DNA of 64,000 nt from assembly GCF_025685425.1 (NCBI RefSeq), contig NZ_JAGTAS010000050.1, positions 124,001-188,000 of the forward strand. Direction: 5' to 3'. A model generated the notes under the pieces. That model did not search any database and was not told the DNA's origin. It saw only the letters and a program-made list of their open reading frames with translations. The stretch's first letter is position 1. Each line of letters starts with the position of its first letter. The DNA is from Terriglobus albidus. GTDB taxonomy: Bacteria > Acidobacteriota > Terriglobia > Terriglobales > Acidobacteriaceae. The translations under genes and the position numbers were made by a program. Below, in pieces: positions 42,218 through 52,065 of the stretch.

Positions 42218-45200
42218 TTAGAAGCGGTATTTCAATGCGAATTGAATCTGCCGCTGCTGCGACCGGGTGCTCTGGATGAAACCGAACGATGCCGGTGACG
42301 AAGCACTGCGGCCCGGGTTGTTGTAGCTGGAGATATTGCCGACGTTATATGCGTCGACACGGAACTGCAGCTCATGTGTCTCGTAGATCGGGAAGGTCTT
42401 GAATCCCGCCGCATCGATTCCGCGGAAGCCGGGCGAGCGCTCCGATCCGATACCCGCGTTGCCGTAGGTTCCCAGTGCAGGAACACCATACGCGCAGACA
42501 CCGTTATCAACACCCGGGGTGGTGCAGGGCGTTGCCGACGGATCATTACCCCACCAGCCATAGAAACCGGCGCCGGTGTTCGGCGGGAGGAAGCGGGCAT
42601 TCGTCCGCTTCAATGCGCGGTAGTGGTTGGCGCGTCCGGTCGACTGGTTCGTGCCCGCCATATTGTTTGCCTGAACCGTGATCGGGAAACCCGAGTACAG
42701 CGTTGCATTGCCCGCAACCTTCCATCCACCAACCGCGAGATCCAGCATGCGGTTCATGTTGCGGCCGAAGTGTTGTCCACGGCCGAAGGGCATTTCGACG
42801 ACCCAGGTCGAGGTCAGGTTGTTGCGGATGTCGAATCCCGCCGGGCCGTATTCAGCACGCAGATCATAGGCATTCTGCGGATAGTTGGCGCCGCCGGAGA
42901 TATTCGACGGTGCGGCATAACCCTGTGCATTCGTCAGGTTCTTCGAGTAGGTGTAGTTCAGGGTGAAGGTAACGCCGCGGCTGGCGCGCTTACGATAGAT
43001 CGCCTCGGCGGCGTTGTAGTTCTGCATACCTTCGTGATCGAACAGAGTAACGGTTCCCGTCTGTCCTGCCAGCGAGAAGTACGGAGCTACTTCTGTCGTC
43101 GTACCCGTGTTGGTCTGCTTCAACTGGTTGATGTTGCGCAGGTTCAGCAGGCGGTTTCCGATATTGCCGACGTAGGCAACCATCACGGTCTGCGTGTTGC
43201 TGATCTGGTACTCCATGGCGAGATCGAAGGACGGCACGAATGAGGGCCGCAGGTCGTCACGCCAGGTGGTGTAGTTGGTAGCTGTGTTGACTGCCGAGGC
43301 ATTGGCGAAGCCGCTCGCGGGATTGACGACAGTGCCACCCGAGGTGGTCGTTGGCACGGTTGCCGTTGCGGCCGCAGTGTTCACATAGGGGCGATTGGTG
43401 AGGTGGCTCACGAACTGGTTGAAGTCCATGAAGGTGGTGCTTGCAAATCCGCCGCGAAGCACCGTACGGTTGTTAAGCTGCCAGGCGAAGCCGAAGCGCG
43501 GATCGAACTGGCCGTAGAACGGGTTGTATAGAGCGCGGTTATTTCCGTTCTGTCCCGCGAGACGAAGCTGGCCGGTGGCGATATCGACCTTAGCCATACG
43601 GTTCTGCACTTCGTGGAATGGGGTGTCGTACTCATAGCGCAGACCCAGGTTCAAGGTCAATTTGTCAGTGATGCGCCAGTCATCCTGGAAGAAGTAGGCA
43701 GAGCGCCACTGGCGTCCGCCGCGGCGTCCAAGGGTGCCGACGCTGATGGACGATCCTGAGCTGTAGCCAAGCACGAAATCAGCGTAGTCATAGCCATTCG
43801 GTTTGCCGATGCGCGGATTGCCTGTGTAGAGACCGTTGTAGTTAAAGTTGCCCAGCGCTCCCGCGGGGTTCGCCTGGAAGTTGTTCTGGTACCACACCCA
43901 CTGCAGGCCAGCCTTGAACAGATGCCTGCCGTGCTGGATGGAGAGTGTGTCGTCGTATTCGAAGTTGTTGTTCAGCGCCAGGCGTCCGCTGCCGGTTGTG
44001 CCCAGCGAGGTCGTCGGGCTCGATGCCGACTGTGTTCCGGTGAACGACTGTTGTGTGAAGCCGGGGATCGTCTGCACGAACGAGGTCGCAATGCCGACAA
44101 GGCTGTCGCCTTTGGTGCCGAAGACGCCGGTGTAGTCGATGTTGTAGCTGTTGTAGGCCATCCGCGTGAAACCGCCGCGGAACTCATTCACAATCGCCGG
44201 TGAGAAGGTGTGGGTATAAGCAGCCGCATAGCTGGCAAATGGAAACTCGGAGATCAGCGGAAACACTACGCCCATGCCCTGGTTGTTACTTCCCGAACGT
44301 GCGCGGCCATACGAAACACGAGCAAAGACAGCGTCCTTCTCGCCGATCTTGTAATCGACCTTCAGATCGCCCTGATCGTTGCGGTCCAGCGCCTTGATCG
44401 CGGTTCCGGTGTAGTTCTGATAGACGCCGTCCGGAGCGGTGGAGGCGCGGTTCGGCAGCGGATACAACTCAGGATGAGCAAAGAGATATGCGGCTACCGG
44501 ATTATTGACCGGTAGCTTGTTGTTGGTAAATGCAGCGTAGTTGTTCTGCGAGTCGTAGAGCTGGCCGTAGGACGTGCCAAGCAGTGAAGAGAAATCACCG
44601 GTTCTGAAGGCTGCTGGAGCAACGCTGTAGATCGGAATCGAAGAGCTGGGTTTGCGATATCCGGCATAGTCGCCGAAGAAGAACAGCCGGTCGCGCACAA
44701 TGCGTCCGCCAAGAGAGGCACCGAAGGTCTGCTGGGTGTACTTGGTACGCGCCGTCGGCGTGGTGCCGGGAGTGACACGCTTGTTGCTCCAGGTGTTGGC
44801 GTCCTGGTTCCAGTTCTGCAGGTAGTCATACACGCTGCCGTGGAAGCGGTTGCTGCCGCTCTTCAGAACGGTCAGAATCTGGCCGCCAGTACCGAAGCCG
44901 AACTCGGCCGCGGGATTAGTGCTGACTACCGTTACCTGTTGAATGGCGTCAGGGCTAGGGTTATAGCCAGGCAGGCCGAAGGCGTTGGAAAAGTTGGCGC
45001 CGCTGTCGAAGAACTGAATCCCGTCAAGCGTGTAATTGTTCGTGATCATACGGTTGCCGTTGATGCTCGGCGCCGTGGCTACGCTCTGCTGGCGGACACC
45101 GGAGTTATTCGGGCTGCCGGTAGCGCCGTTCCACTGGTTCTGGTTGGTCAAAGCGATACCGGGCATGAATTGCGTCAACTGGGTAAAGTTGCGTCCGTTC

Positions 45201-45646
45201 ACCGGAATGTTGTCGACGGTGGTGGCGTCCACTACGGCATTGACGGTTCCGTTCTCCGCATTCAGCAGCGGAACCTCGGTCGTCACCTGCACCTGCAAGG
45301 TATCTCCGACGGTCAAACGGCCGTCCACTTTGAGTTGTTGATTGGTCTCCAGTGTGAACGGGCCGACCTGGTAGCGATTGAAGCCCTGTGCTTCGACAAC
45401 GACCTGATACGAACCGATCTGCAGGAAGCGGATGGAGTAAACACCTTCCTGATTCGTCGTCGATTTGGTCGCGACATTGGTATCGCGGTTGATGGCAGTT
45501 ACCGAGGCATTCGGAATCACGGCCCCTGACGCATCGGTCACCGTGCCTCCAATGGAACCTGAGGAAGACTGCGCAAGAGCAGTAGCGCCGGCCAGGCTGC
45601 AGCACAGCGCGAGGAACACCAGCTTTATGCGATTTCGTAGTTGCAT
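42218..45646 (-). CDS. TonB-dependent receptor, Oar-like, carboxypeptidase-regulatory N-domain
   Basis: The fourth large receptor of the window. Signal peptide MQLRNRIKLVFLALCCSLAG to about residue 26, then the regulatory-like domain (GSIGGTVTDASGAVIPNASV), the plug motif NIPVNGRNFTQLTQFMPG near residue 145, and a long barrel ending RQIQFALKYRF. With the start at 45646 it has 1142 residues; this ATG has GGGGGTCG before it and directly yields the signal peptide, so the 22 extra upstream codons are rejected. It is divergent from a putative glycosidase with a 202-bp AT-rich control region between them, suggesting joint control of uptake and hydrolysis. Confidence 0.9.
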   Translation of the reverse strand: MQLRNRIKLVFLALCCSLAGATALAQSSSGSIGGTVTDASGAVIPNASVTAINRDTNVATKSTTNQEGVYSIRFLQIGSYQVVVEAQGFNRYQVGPFTLETNQQLKVDGRLTVGDTLQVQVTTEVPLLNAENGTVNAVVDATTVDNIPVNGRNFTQLTQFMPGIALTNQNQWNGATGSPNNSGVRQQSVATAPSINGNRMITNNYTLDGIQFFDSGANFSNAFGLPGYNPSPDAIQQVTVVSTNPAAEFGFGTGGQILTVLKSGSNRFHGSVYDYLQNWNQDANTWSNKRVTPGTTPTARTKYTQQTFGASLGGRIVRDRLFFFGDYAGYRKPSSSIPIYSVAPAAFRTGDFSSLLGTSYGQLYDSQNNYAAFTNNKLPVNNPVAAYLFAHPELYPLPNRASTAPDGVYQNYTGTAIKALDRNDQGDLKVDYKIGEKDAVFARVSYGRARSGSNNQGMGVVFPLISEFPFASYAAAYTHTFSPAIVNEFRGGFTRMAYNSYNIDYTGVFGTKGDSLVGIATSFVQTIPGFTQQSFTGTQSASSPTTSLGTTGSGRLALNNNFEYDDTLSIQHGRHLFKAGLQWVWYQNNFQANPAGALGNFNYNGLYTGNPRIGKPNGYDYADFVLGYSSGSSISVGTLGRRGGRQWRSAYFFQDDWRITDKLTLNLGLRYEYDTPFHEVQNRMAKVDIATGQLRLAGQNGNNRALYNPFYGQFDPRFGFAWQLNNRTVLRGGFASTTFMDFNQFVSHLTNRPYVNTAAATATVPTTTSGGTVVNPASGFANASAVNTATNYTTWRDDLRPSFVPSFDLAMEYQISNTQTVMVAYVGNIGNRLLNLRNINQLKQTNTGTTTEVAPYFSLAGQTGTVTLFDHEGMQNYNAAEAIYRKRASRGVTFTLNYTYSKNLTNAQGYAAPSNISGGANYPQNAYDLRAEYGPAGFDIRNNLTSTWVVEMPFGRGQHFGRNMNRMLDLAVGGWKVAGNATLYSGFPITVQANNMAGTNQSTGRANHYRALKRTNARFLPPNTGAGFYGWWGNDPSATPCTTPGVDNGVCAYGVPALGTYGNAGIGSERSPGFRGIDAAGFKTFPIYETHELQFRVDAYNVGNISSYNNPGRSASSPASFGFIQSTRSQQRQIQFALKYRF

Positions 45647-45790
45647 TCGACCCCCATAGATAAGCCGCTCCATTCCGGTGATCGGTGTCATCCGGCTCAG
45701 CGAAATAAACACTAAAAGTGATCGATTTCCGTTGAATTGTGCAGCATAGACGCACGGTAACTCGCCGTTTAGTCACAAAGCAATAATTAT

Positions 45791-45824
45791 TTGTCGACAA
45801 TTTGCATTTTTTATATCGACAATT
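45791..45824. promoter_or_regulatory. TCGACAATT direct repeats, candidate operator
   Basis: TCGACAATT occurs at 45794-45802 and 45816-45824, a spacing of 22 bp (two turns of DNA). The first copy sits in the perfect palindrome TTGTCGACAA. They lie in the AT-rich divergent intergenic region between the receptor (45646) and the putative glycosidase (45849). Confidence 0.4.
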
Positions 45825-45848
45825 GTTCATGGGATACTCAAAAAGCGC

Positions 45849-48245
45849 ATGAGACGAATCACTTTGCTTGTCGCCTGTCTTTCGGTGTGTGCCGGCTGCG
45901 CGTGGGCGCAGGTCCGCACTGTCGTTTTCGCCCGCCCGCAGACGCCGGTCGAGGCGAAGGCCATCGAGATGCTGCATGAGGAGGCCGCCAGACACACCAG
46001 CGTGCCTCTCAAGTTTGTTGAGCAAGCGCCTTCACGCCCGGCCGCCCCGCTACTCCTCATCGCGACGCGGCAACAGGTTCCCGCACTTCTGCCAGCCGAT
46101 TTGCAGAACTCATGGCAGGGAACTCTCTCGCAGCTCCATCCCTCATCGGCTGCGGAAGGCTATCTGATTGCGCCGCTTCGCTGGCACGATACTCCTTTTC
46201 TGGTGATTGCCGGGAATGATGCTCGGGGCGAGCTCTTCGGCATCGGCTGGCTTCTGCGCCAACTCGCAACGAACAACACCGCGACGCTCTTTGCGACGAA
46301 AGCCTTCTTCACCGCACCGGAGAAACCCGTACGCGGCTACCAGATCGGCTACCGGATGAAGAACAACACGTACGATGCCTGGACGCTGCCGCAGTTTGAA
46401 CGGCAATTGCGCGATCTGGCTGTCTTCGGGATGAACACCATGCAGGTGGTCGCTCCGGTCTCAGACGATGCTCCCACCAGCCCCCTCTACCCTGCTCCGG
46501 CGCTTGAGACTGTGATCGGCCTTTCGCGCATGAGTGCCGCCTATGGCCTGCGTTTTGACCTCTACTATCCGGAGCTCAGAAAAGACTACGGCCGTACCCA
46601 GGACCAGGAGGATGAGCTGAAGGACTTTGAGGCCCTGGTGCGTCAGCTTCCTCTGGTCGATTCGCTCCACATCCCCGGCGGTGATCCTGGCCGTACGCCT
46701 CCCGAGCTTCTCTTTCCTCTTGTACAAAGGGAGGCCGAGATCCTTCATCGCTATCATCCGGCCGCCACTATCTGGATCTCCGGGCAGGGTTTCGATGCCC
46801 AACGCTATGAGACCTTTTATCGCCTGCTGCGGCAGAAGCCATCATGGCTGACTGGCGTTTTCTTCGGACCGCAGTCGCGTGATGGTCTGCCGATACAGCG
46901 TCAGCGCATTCCCCGCGAAATCACCCTCGAGTTCTATCCTGACATTGCACATACGATGCACGCGCAGTTTCCGGTGCCGGAGTGGGACCCGATCTTCGCA
47001 CTGACCGAAGGGCGTGAACCTATCTGCCCGCGGCCTGCGGGCTTCGCCGCGATCTACCGTCACTTCGCTCCGCTGCACTCCGGGTTCATGCTGTACTCCG
47101 AGGGAGTCAATGATGATGTGAACAAGTTCCTGTGGGCGCAGTGGGGTTGGTCGTCTTCATATTCCGCGCATCAGACGCTTACGCAATATGCTCGCTACTT
47201 CCTGCATGCCTGGAGTGCGCAGAGGGCAGAACAGGCTACCTCTGCTATCGAAGATCTGGAGCGGAATTGGAGCGGTCCGCTCCTTACCAATACGCATATC
47301 CCCAAAACGCTCGCGGAGTTCCGCCATATATCGCAGCCGGCCCAGAGTGGATGGCGCTGGAAGTCGCTGCTCTATCGTGCTGTTTACGATGCATACGTGC
47401 AGCAGAAGCGTAAGCGGGAGGCTGCTGCGGAACAGGAAGCCTATGCAGCGCTTACAGGCTCCGGACGCAGTGAAGAGATCGCCAATCACGCACGCACCGT
47501 GCTTATGTCCAGCTCGCCATCGGCAACGGAAACAGAATTGCACCAGCAGCTCTTTCAACTCGCGGACGATCTCTTTCACGAGGCTGGACTGCAGCTAAGT
47601 GTCTCCCGTTATCAAGCCTCCAACTGGGAGCGCGGGGCCAACCTCGACCGCGCCGATACACCGCTCAACGACCGTGTCTGGATTACGTCCGAGATCAGCA
47701 AAGCATTGCAGCAGGCATCTGAAGAAGAGCGCATCCAGCGTCTGCACCAACTCGCCCACTCCGTGAGCCTACAGGTTGGAACGCTCTACGATGATCTCGG
47801 CAATCCCGCGGCGGAGCCGCATCTGGTGCGTGGCAAAGGATGGGAACAAGACCCTGAGCTCTACCAGACCGCGATCGATGGGATCGCCGACCAGACTCTG
47901 GAGCATGGATGGAAGCTGTCGTGGTTGAGCTACGCAGAGACTCTCTACGAGACACCATTGCGGATGCACTACGATCATCTGCAGACAGCCTGCCCCTATC
48001 GTCTCCGCATCGTCTACGCTGGCGAGGAGTACCACCTGCCTATGCGTCTTACTGCAAACGGGGACACCGAGCTTCAGCCGTATCGTTTGCGCGCTACCAA
48101 TCCTGAAGTTGTCGAATACGATCTCAACCCGGCGCTAACAGCACACGGAGATCTGGATCTCGCATGGAACCGGCCTACCGGAGCTGGCGGAGGTGGTCGA
48201 GGCGGTCAGGTCGCCGAGGTGTGGTTGATTCCGTGTGGCCGGTAG
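45849..48245 (+). CDS. Putative secreted glycoside hydrolase (GH20/GH67-type N-domain plus TIM barrel)
   Basis: A 798-residue exported protein (signal peptide RRITLLVACLSVCAGCAWAQ). The first 160 residues resemble the small alpha/beta domain that precedes the barrel in hexosaminidase- and glucuronidase-type glycosidases (YLIAPLRWHDTPFLVIAGND, GELFGIGWLLRQL). The next part looks like a TIM barrel: RGYQIGYRMKNNTYDAW, FGMNTMQVVAPVSDD, FDLYYPELRKDYG, SLHIPGGDPGRTPPELLFPL, WISGQGFDAQ, YSEGVNDDVNKFLWAQWGWS. The C-terminal 250 residues are helical, then beta-rich. The exact family and catalytic acids could not be assigned. It shares a divergent promoter region with a receptor, which supports a role in using the imported glycan. 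A terminator follows the stop. Confidence 0.62.
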   Translation: MRRITLLVACLSVCAGCAWAQVRTVVFARPQTPVEAKAIEMLHEEAARHTSVPLKFVEQAPSRPAAPLLLIATRQQVPALLPADLQNSWQGTLSQLHPSSAAEGYLIAPLRWHDTPFLVIAGNDARGELFGIGWLLRQLATNNTATLFATKAFFTAPEKPVRGYQIGYRMKNNTYDAWTLPQFERQLRDLAVFGMNTMQVVAPVSDDAPTSPLYPAPALETVIGLSRMSAAYGLRFDLYYPELRKDYGRTQDQEDELKDFEALVRQLPLVDSLHIPGGDPGRTPPELLFPLVQREAEILHRYHPAATIWISGQGFDAQRYETFYRLLRQKPSWLTGVFFGPQSRDGLPIQRQRIPREITLEFYPDIAHTMHAQFPVPEWDPIFALTEGREPICPRPAGFAAIYRHFAPLHSGFMLYSEGVNDDVNKFLWAQWGWSSSYSAHQTLTQYARYFLHAWSAQRAEQATSAIEDLERNWSGPLLTNTHIPKTLAEFRHISQPAQSGWRWKSLLYRAVYDAYVQQKRKREAAAEQEAYAALTGSGRSEEIANHARTVLMSSSPSATETELHQQLFQLADDLFHEAGLQLSVSRYQASNWERGANLDRADTPLNDRVWITSEISKALQQASEEERIQRLHQLAHSVSLQVGTLYDDLGNPAAEPHLVRGKGWEQDPELYQTAIDGIADQTLEHGWKLSWLSYAETLYETPLRMHYDHLQTACPYRLRIVYAGEEYHLPMRLTANGDTELQPYRLRATNPEVVEYDLNPALTAHGDLDLAWNRPTGAGGGGRGGQVAEVWLIPCGR

Positions 48246-48250
48246 AACGT

Positions 48251-48280
48251 AAAGGGCCGCCTCTCAGCGGCCCTTTGTTC
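48251..48280. terminator. Bidirectional terminator
   Basis: AAAGGGCCGC-CTCTCA-GCGGCCCTTT followed by GTTCCTT; it lies between the convergent putative glycosidase and the small hydrophilic protein gene and can serve both. Confidence 0.85.
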
Positions 48281-48296
48281 CTTGTGGTTGTTGATA

Positions 48297-48668
48297 TCAG
48301 GCACTCTTGCGGAAACGATTGACGCCCGCCTGGGCATCCTCGCGTTTGTCGGTGACTTTATGTTGGCGCGCCGACTCCTCACTTGCGGAGTGAGAGGTGA
48401 TCCCCTGGTTCTTCCCCTCGGGGGTACGCGTATTGAGTTTGCCCACAGGGGCCTGTGAACTCTGAACGGAGTGGCGTTCAATCTGCCGTTGATCGGTGTG
48501 CAGTGGGGCCCGGTCTCCTCCCATTTGCCCTGCTTCCCGAGTGACGTAACGCCGCTCTTCCTCGGCGCTCAGGCCAAGGTCTTCAATCGCCTGGTCTTCA
48601 GCCAATTCGCTCTGCGCAACATCGACATTCTGCTGTGGCTGGGTGTGGGGCGTTTTCTGAATTGCCAT
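48297..48668 (-). CDS. Small hydrophilic hypothetical protein
   Basis: A 123-residue protein, not recognised. It has no signal peptide or membrane segment and is rich in Gln, Glu, Ser, Arg and Lys, with few hydrophobic residues outside SELAEDQAIEDLGLSAEEER, so it is probably largely disordered. The start ATG is preceded by a perfect AAGGAGG ribosome-binding site that lies inside a 12-bp inverted repeat. It is 53 bases downstream of valS on the same strand and may be read from the valS transcript. Confidence 0.72.
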   Translation of the reverse strand: MAIQKTPHTQPQQNVDVAQSELAEDQAIEDLGLSAEEERRYVTREAGQMGGDRAPLHTDQRQIERHSVQSSQAPVGKLNTRTPEGKNQGITSHSASEESARQHKVTDKREDAQAGVNRFRKSA

Positions 48669-48710
48669 GGCGTCCTCCTTGGGCGATGTAAGACGCCGAA
48701 GGAGGACGCC
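48669..48710 (-). promoter_or_regulatory. Inverted repeat that buries the ribosome-binding site
   Basis: GGCGTCCTCCTT (48669-48680) and AAGGAGGACGCC (48699-48710) form a perfect 12-bp stem with an 18-nt loop. On the minus-strand mRNA the right arm contains AAGGAGG directly before the start codon at 48668. The structure could act as a valS terminator or as a translational switch for the small gene; there is no T-run. Confidence 0.55.
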
Positions 48711-48721
48711 GCGTTGTCAGC

Positions 48722-51457
48722 TTATTGCAGCGCTTCCAATGCCGCTTTGGCTTTGTCGTACAGCAACTGGGTCTCTGCCTGTTGCTTCTTCAAACCTTCC
48801 ACGACGTGTGCCGGAGCCTTTCCGACAAACGCTTCATTACCAAGCTGTTTCGCCGCGGCCTCGAGGCCTTTGCTCAACTTGGCGAGCTCCTTGTTCAGGC
48901 GTTCGGTCTCCGCAGCCACATCGATCTGGCGCTCGTAGACGACTGCCACATCGAACTTCGGCGTATTGCGGACGTTGGCGCCGCTCAGCGCACCTTCCAT
49001 AAAGTCCACTGCATCAACACGCGCCAGCCGCGACAGCATCTCGCGATTGGCATCGACCACGGCGATGACCTGGTTGTCGGCGAAGATGCGAATAGGAGCG
49101 AACTCCTTCTCCGGCACCGCAGCGTCTTTGCGCAGGCCGCGGATGGAGACGATGAGATCCTGCAGCAACGCCATGTTCTCTTCCGCATCCTTGTAGCAAG
49201 GGAAGTCGCTCGCCTGGGGATAACGTGTCAGCGCAATCGACTTGGCATATGGCTCGTTGTCATATAGCGCATGCCACACCTCTTCCGTAAGGAAGGGCAT
49301 GAACGGAGAAAGCAGCCGCAGTGCAGCTTCAAAGACTCCGACCAGCGAGGCCAGCGTGATCGCAGTTTCGGCATTCCCCGGGCGGTCGAAGTTCAGACGC
49401 AGCTTGACCAGCTCCAGGTACCAGTCGCAGAACTCGCCCCAGAAGAACTGGTAGACGGCCGCTGAGGCCTCATCGAAGCGGTAGTTGTTCAGCGCTGTCT
49501 CCACTTCGGTGCTTACGACGGAGAGACGGGCAAAGATCCAGCGCGTCTCCAGCGGAGTCTCCGCCGGCAGCACGGTCACGGGCAGGTTCTCGCCCAGGCG
49601 GATCTTGTAGCCTGCCTCTTTCGCCTTCTCAATCTGCATGAAGAGGAAGCGGGCCGCATTCCAGATCTTGTTGGCGAAGGCGCGATATCCTTCGGTGCGC
49701 TGCTCGTTGAAGGCGATATCGGTTCCGGGCGAGGCCTGACTGGCCAGGGTGTAACGCACGGCATCGGTTCCAAAGCGCTCGATGATCTCGATCGGGTTGA
49801 TCACGTTGCCTTTGGTCTTCGACATCTTCTGGCGGTCGGCATCGCGCACCAGGCCGTGGATGTAAACCTCCTTGAACGGCACTGCATCTTTCAACGTACG
49901 TTTGCTGCCGTCGGGCATGGGGACATCAAGCATGAAGTGGCATCCCAGCATGATCATGCGGGCTACCCAGAAGAAAAGGATGTCGAAACCGGTAACCAGC
50001 AGCTCAGTCGGATAGAAGGCTTCCAGCGCCGCACCCGCCTCCGGCCAGCCGAAGACGGTGAAGGGAAGCAGGCCAGAGGAGAACCATGTGTCCAGCACAT
50101 CGGTCTCCTGCTCCAACTCATCGTTGCCACATGCCGTGCAAGCTACCGGGGTTTCCCGCGCGACGGTGATGCCGGAACACTTCGGGCAGTGCCATGCGGG
50201 AATACGATGTCCCCACCAGAGCTGACGCGAGATGCACCAGTCGTGGATGTTCCGCATCCACTCGAAGTAGGTCTTCGCATACATCTCCGGTATAAACCGG
50301 ATGTGACCTTCCTCCACGGCGGCAATCGCCTTGTCAGCGAGCGGCTGGATCCTGACGAACCACTGCTTCGACAGGCGTGGCTCTACGATGGCTTTGCAGC
50401 GGTCACAGCGGCCGATGGAGTTGGTGTGGTCCTTGATAGCGACCAGATTCCCCTGGGCTTCCAGGTCGGCCACAACCTTCTCGCGCGCGGCGTAGCGGTC
50501 CAGGCCGTTGTAGGGTGAGTCCGGCAGGAGGATATGCGCGGTCTCGTCCATGATATTCAGGTTCGGCAGGTTGTGACGCTTGCCTATCTCGAAGTCATTG
50601 GGATCGTGGGCCGGTGTCACTTTCACCGCGCCGGTGCCAAACTCCGGATTCGCCCAATCATCGGCGACGATCGGAATCTCACGGCCGACCAGCGGTAGCA
50701 CCAGCAGCTTGCCGATCATCGCCTTGTAGCGTTCGTCGTTCGGGTTCACGGCAACAGCGACATCGCCCAGCATCGTCTCCGGACGTGTAGTGGCAACGGT
50801 GATCGAGCCGGAGCCATCAGCCAGGTCGTAGCGGATGTGATAGATCTTGCCGGCCTGCTCCTCGTGCACTACTTCCAGGTCAGAGACGGCGGTCTGCTGC
50901 TGCGGGCACCAGTTGACGATGTACGAGCCGCGATAGATCAGGCCCTGTTCGTAGAGACGGACGAAGGCCTCACGCACCGCGGTGGAGAGGTTTTCGTCCA
51001 TCGTGAAGTACTCGCGCGACCAGTCGACAGAGGCGCCCAGACGCCGCATTTGTCCGGTAATGGCGCCACCGTACTCCTGCTTCCACTGCCAGACACGCTT
51101 CGCGAAGGCTTCGCGGCCGAGCTGCTGGCGAGTTGTGTTCTCTGACGCAAGTTGGCGCTCCACCATCATCTGGGTGGCAATGCCGGCGTGATCGGTACCC
51201 GGAACCCACAGAGAGCGCTCGCCCTTCATGCGATGCCAGCGGGCCAGGATGTCCATCTCCGTCTGGTTCAGCATGTGGCCCATGTGCAGGCGGCCGGTGA
51301 CGTTGGGCGGAGGCAGAAGCTGGACGAACTTTTTCTCGCCGGCAGACGTACCCGAAGGCGGGGTTGGTACGTCGAACAGACGTTCTTCAATCCAGTACCG
51401 GGCCCAGCGTTCTTCAATTGAGGTTGGATCGTAGGCTTTTGCGAGTTCCTGCGGCAT
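48722..51457 (-). CDS. valS: Valyl-tRNA synthetase
   Basis: Charges tRNA-Val; class Ia enzyme. PPPNVTGRLHMGHMLNQ carries the HIGH motif as HMGH (residues 58-61). The CP1 editing domain follows (for example GTGAVKVTPAHDPNDFEIGK), then DRQKMSKTKGNVINP with KMSKT in place of KMSKS, as is usual in ValRS-like variants, the anticodon-binding helical domain, and the C-terminal coiled-coil arm (ERLNKELAKLSKGLEAAAKQ). At 911 residues it is close to the E. coli enzyme (951). A T-box was not seen upstream. Confidence 0.96.
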   Translation of the reverse strand: MPQELAKAYDPTSIEERWARYWIEERLFDVPTPPSGTSAGEKKFVQLLPPPNVTGRLHMGHMLNQTEMDILARWHRMKGERSLWVPGTDHAGIATQMMVERQLASENTTRQQLGREAFAKRVWQWKQEYGGAITGQMRRLGASVDWSREYFTMDENLSTAVREAFVRLYEQGLIYRGSYIVNWCPQQQTAVSDLEVVHEEQAGKIYHIRYDLADGSGSITVATTRPETMLGDVAVAVNPNDERYKAMIGKLLVLPLVGREIPIVADDWANPEFGTGAVKVTPAHDPNDFEIGKRHNLPNLNIMDETAHILLPDSPYNGLDRYAAREKVVADLEAQGNLVAIKDHTNSIGRCDRCKAIVEPRLSKQWFVRIQPLADKAIAAVEEGHIRFIPEMYAKTYFEWMRNIHDWCISRQLWWGHRIPAWHCPKCSGITVARETPVACTACGNDELEQETDVLDTWFSSGLLPFTVFGWPEAGAALEAFYPTELLVTGFDILFFWVARMIMLGCHFMLDVPMPDGSKRTLKDAVPFKEVYIHGLVRDADRQKMSKTKGNVINPIEIIERFGTDAVRYTLASQASPGTDIAFNEQRTEGYRAFANKIWNAARFLFMQIEKAKEAGYKIRLGENLPVTVLPAETPLETRWIFARLSVVSTEVETALNNYRFDEASAAVYQFFWGEFCDWYLELVKLRLNFDRPGNAETAITLASLVGVFEAALRLLSPFMPFLTEEVWHALYDNEPYAKSIALTRYPQASDFPCYKDAEENMALLQDLIVSIRGLRKDAAVPEKEFAPIRIFADNQVIAVVDANREMLSRLARVDAVDFMEGALSGANVRNTPKFDVAVVYERQIDVAAETERLNKELAKLSKGLEAAAKQLGNEAFVGKAPAHVVEGLKKQQAETQLLYDKAKAALEALQ

Positions 51458-51577
51458 GTCTATTTCCGGCGTGGCGCATGTTTGTGTGCACCATCAAGCG
51501 CACAGGGCCAAAGTTCAATTTTAGTACGAGCCGCCGGTGCTCACGGTAGAATCGGGTGCACCGCGAGGAGTGGTTTC

Positions 51578-52065
51578 ATGCGTCGTCTACCGATTCTTGC
51601 TGCCGTTTCGCTTCTATCCATCTCCGCTGTCGTAGCGCATGCCCGCAGCTCTGAAGATCGCGCAGGAGTTGGAAACCACATCATTGTTGGAGAGAACGAG
51701 ACTGTCGGCGACGTCGCCTGTGTCTTCTGCGATGTCGTTGTGCACGGCCGCGTGACTGGTGACGTTGCCATTGCCTTTGGCAAGCTGCAGGTCGATGAGG
51801 GCAAATCCATCTCGGGCGATGTCGCCGCGTTCGCGACCCCCATCACCCTGGAGGAAGGGGCCAGCATCGGCGGCGATTTAGCCGCGGTTGGCGGAAACTT
51901 TACGGAAAAGGGCGCAACCATACACGGAAATCGTGTGATCTCGTCCAGCCCGCTCTGGGTTCTGATTCCGCTGGCGCCGATCCTGTTTGTCGGCGGCCTG
52001 ATCTGGCTGTTGATCACCACGATCCGCAACCGCACTCCGATGCCGCCGCCGTATCCTGGGCGTTA

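Noticed and set aside
48722-51700. T-box leader upstream of valS
   Set aside because: The region upstream of valS holds only about 120 bases before the divergent gene and has no T-box sequence or terminator.
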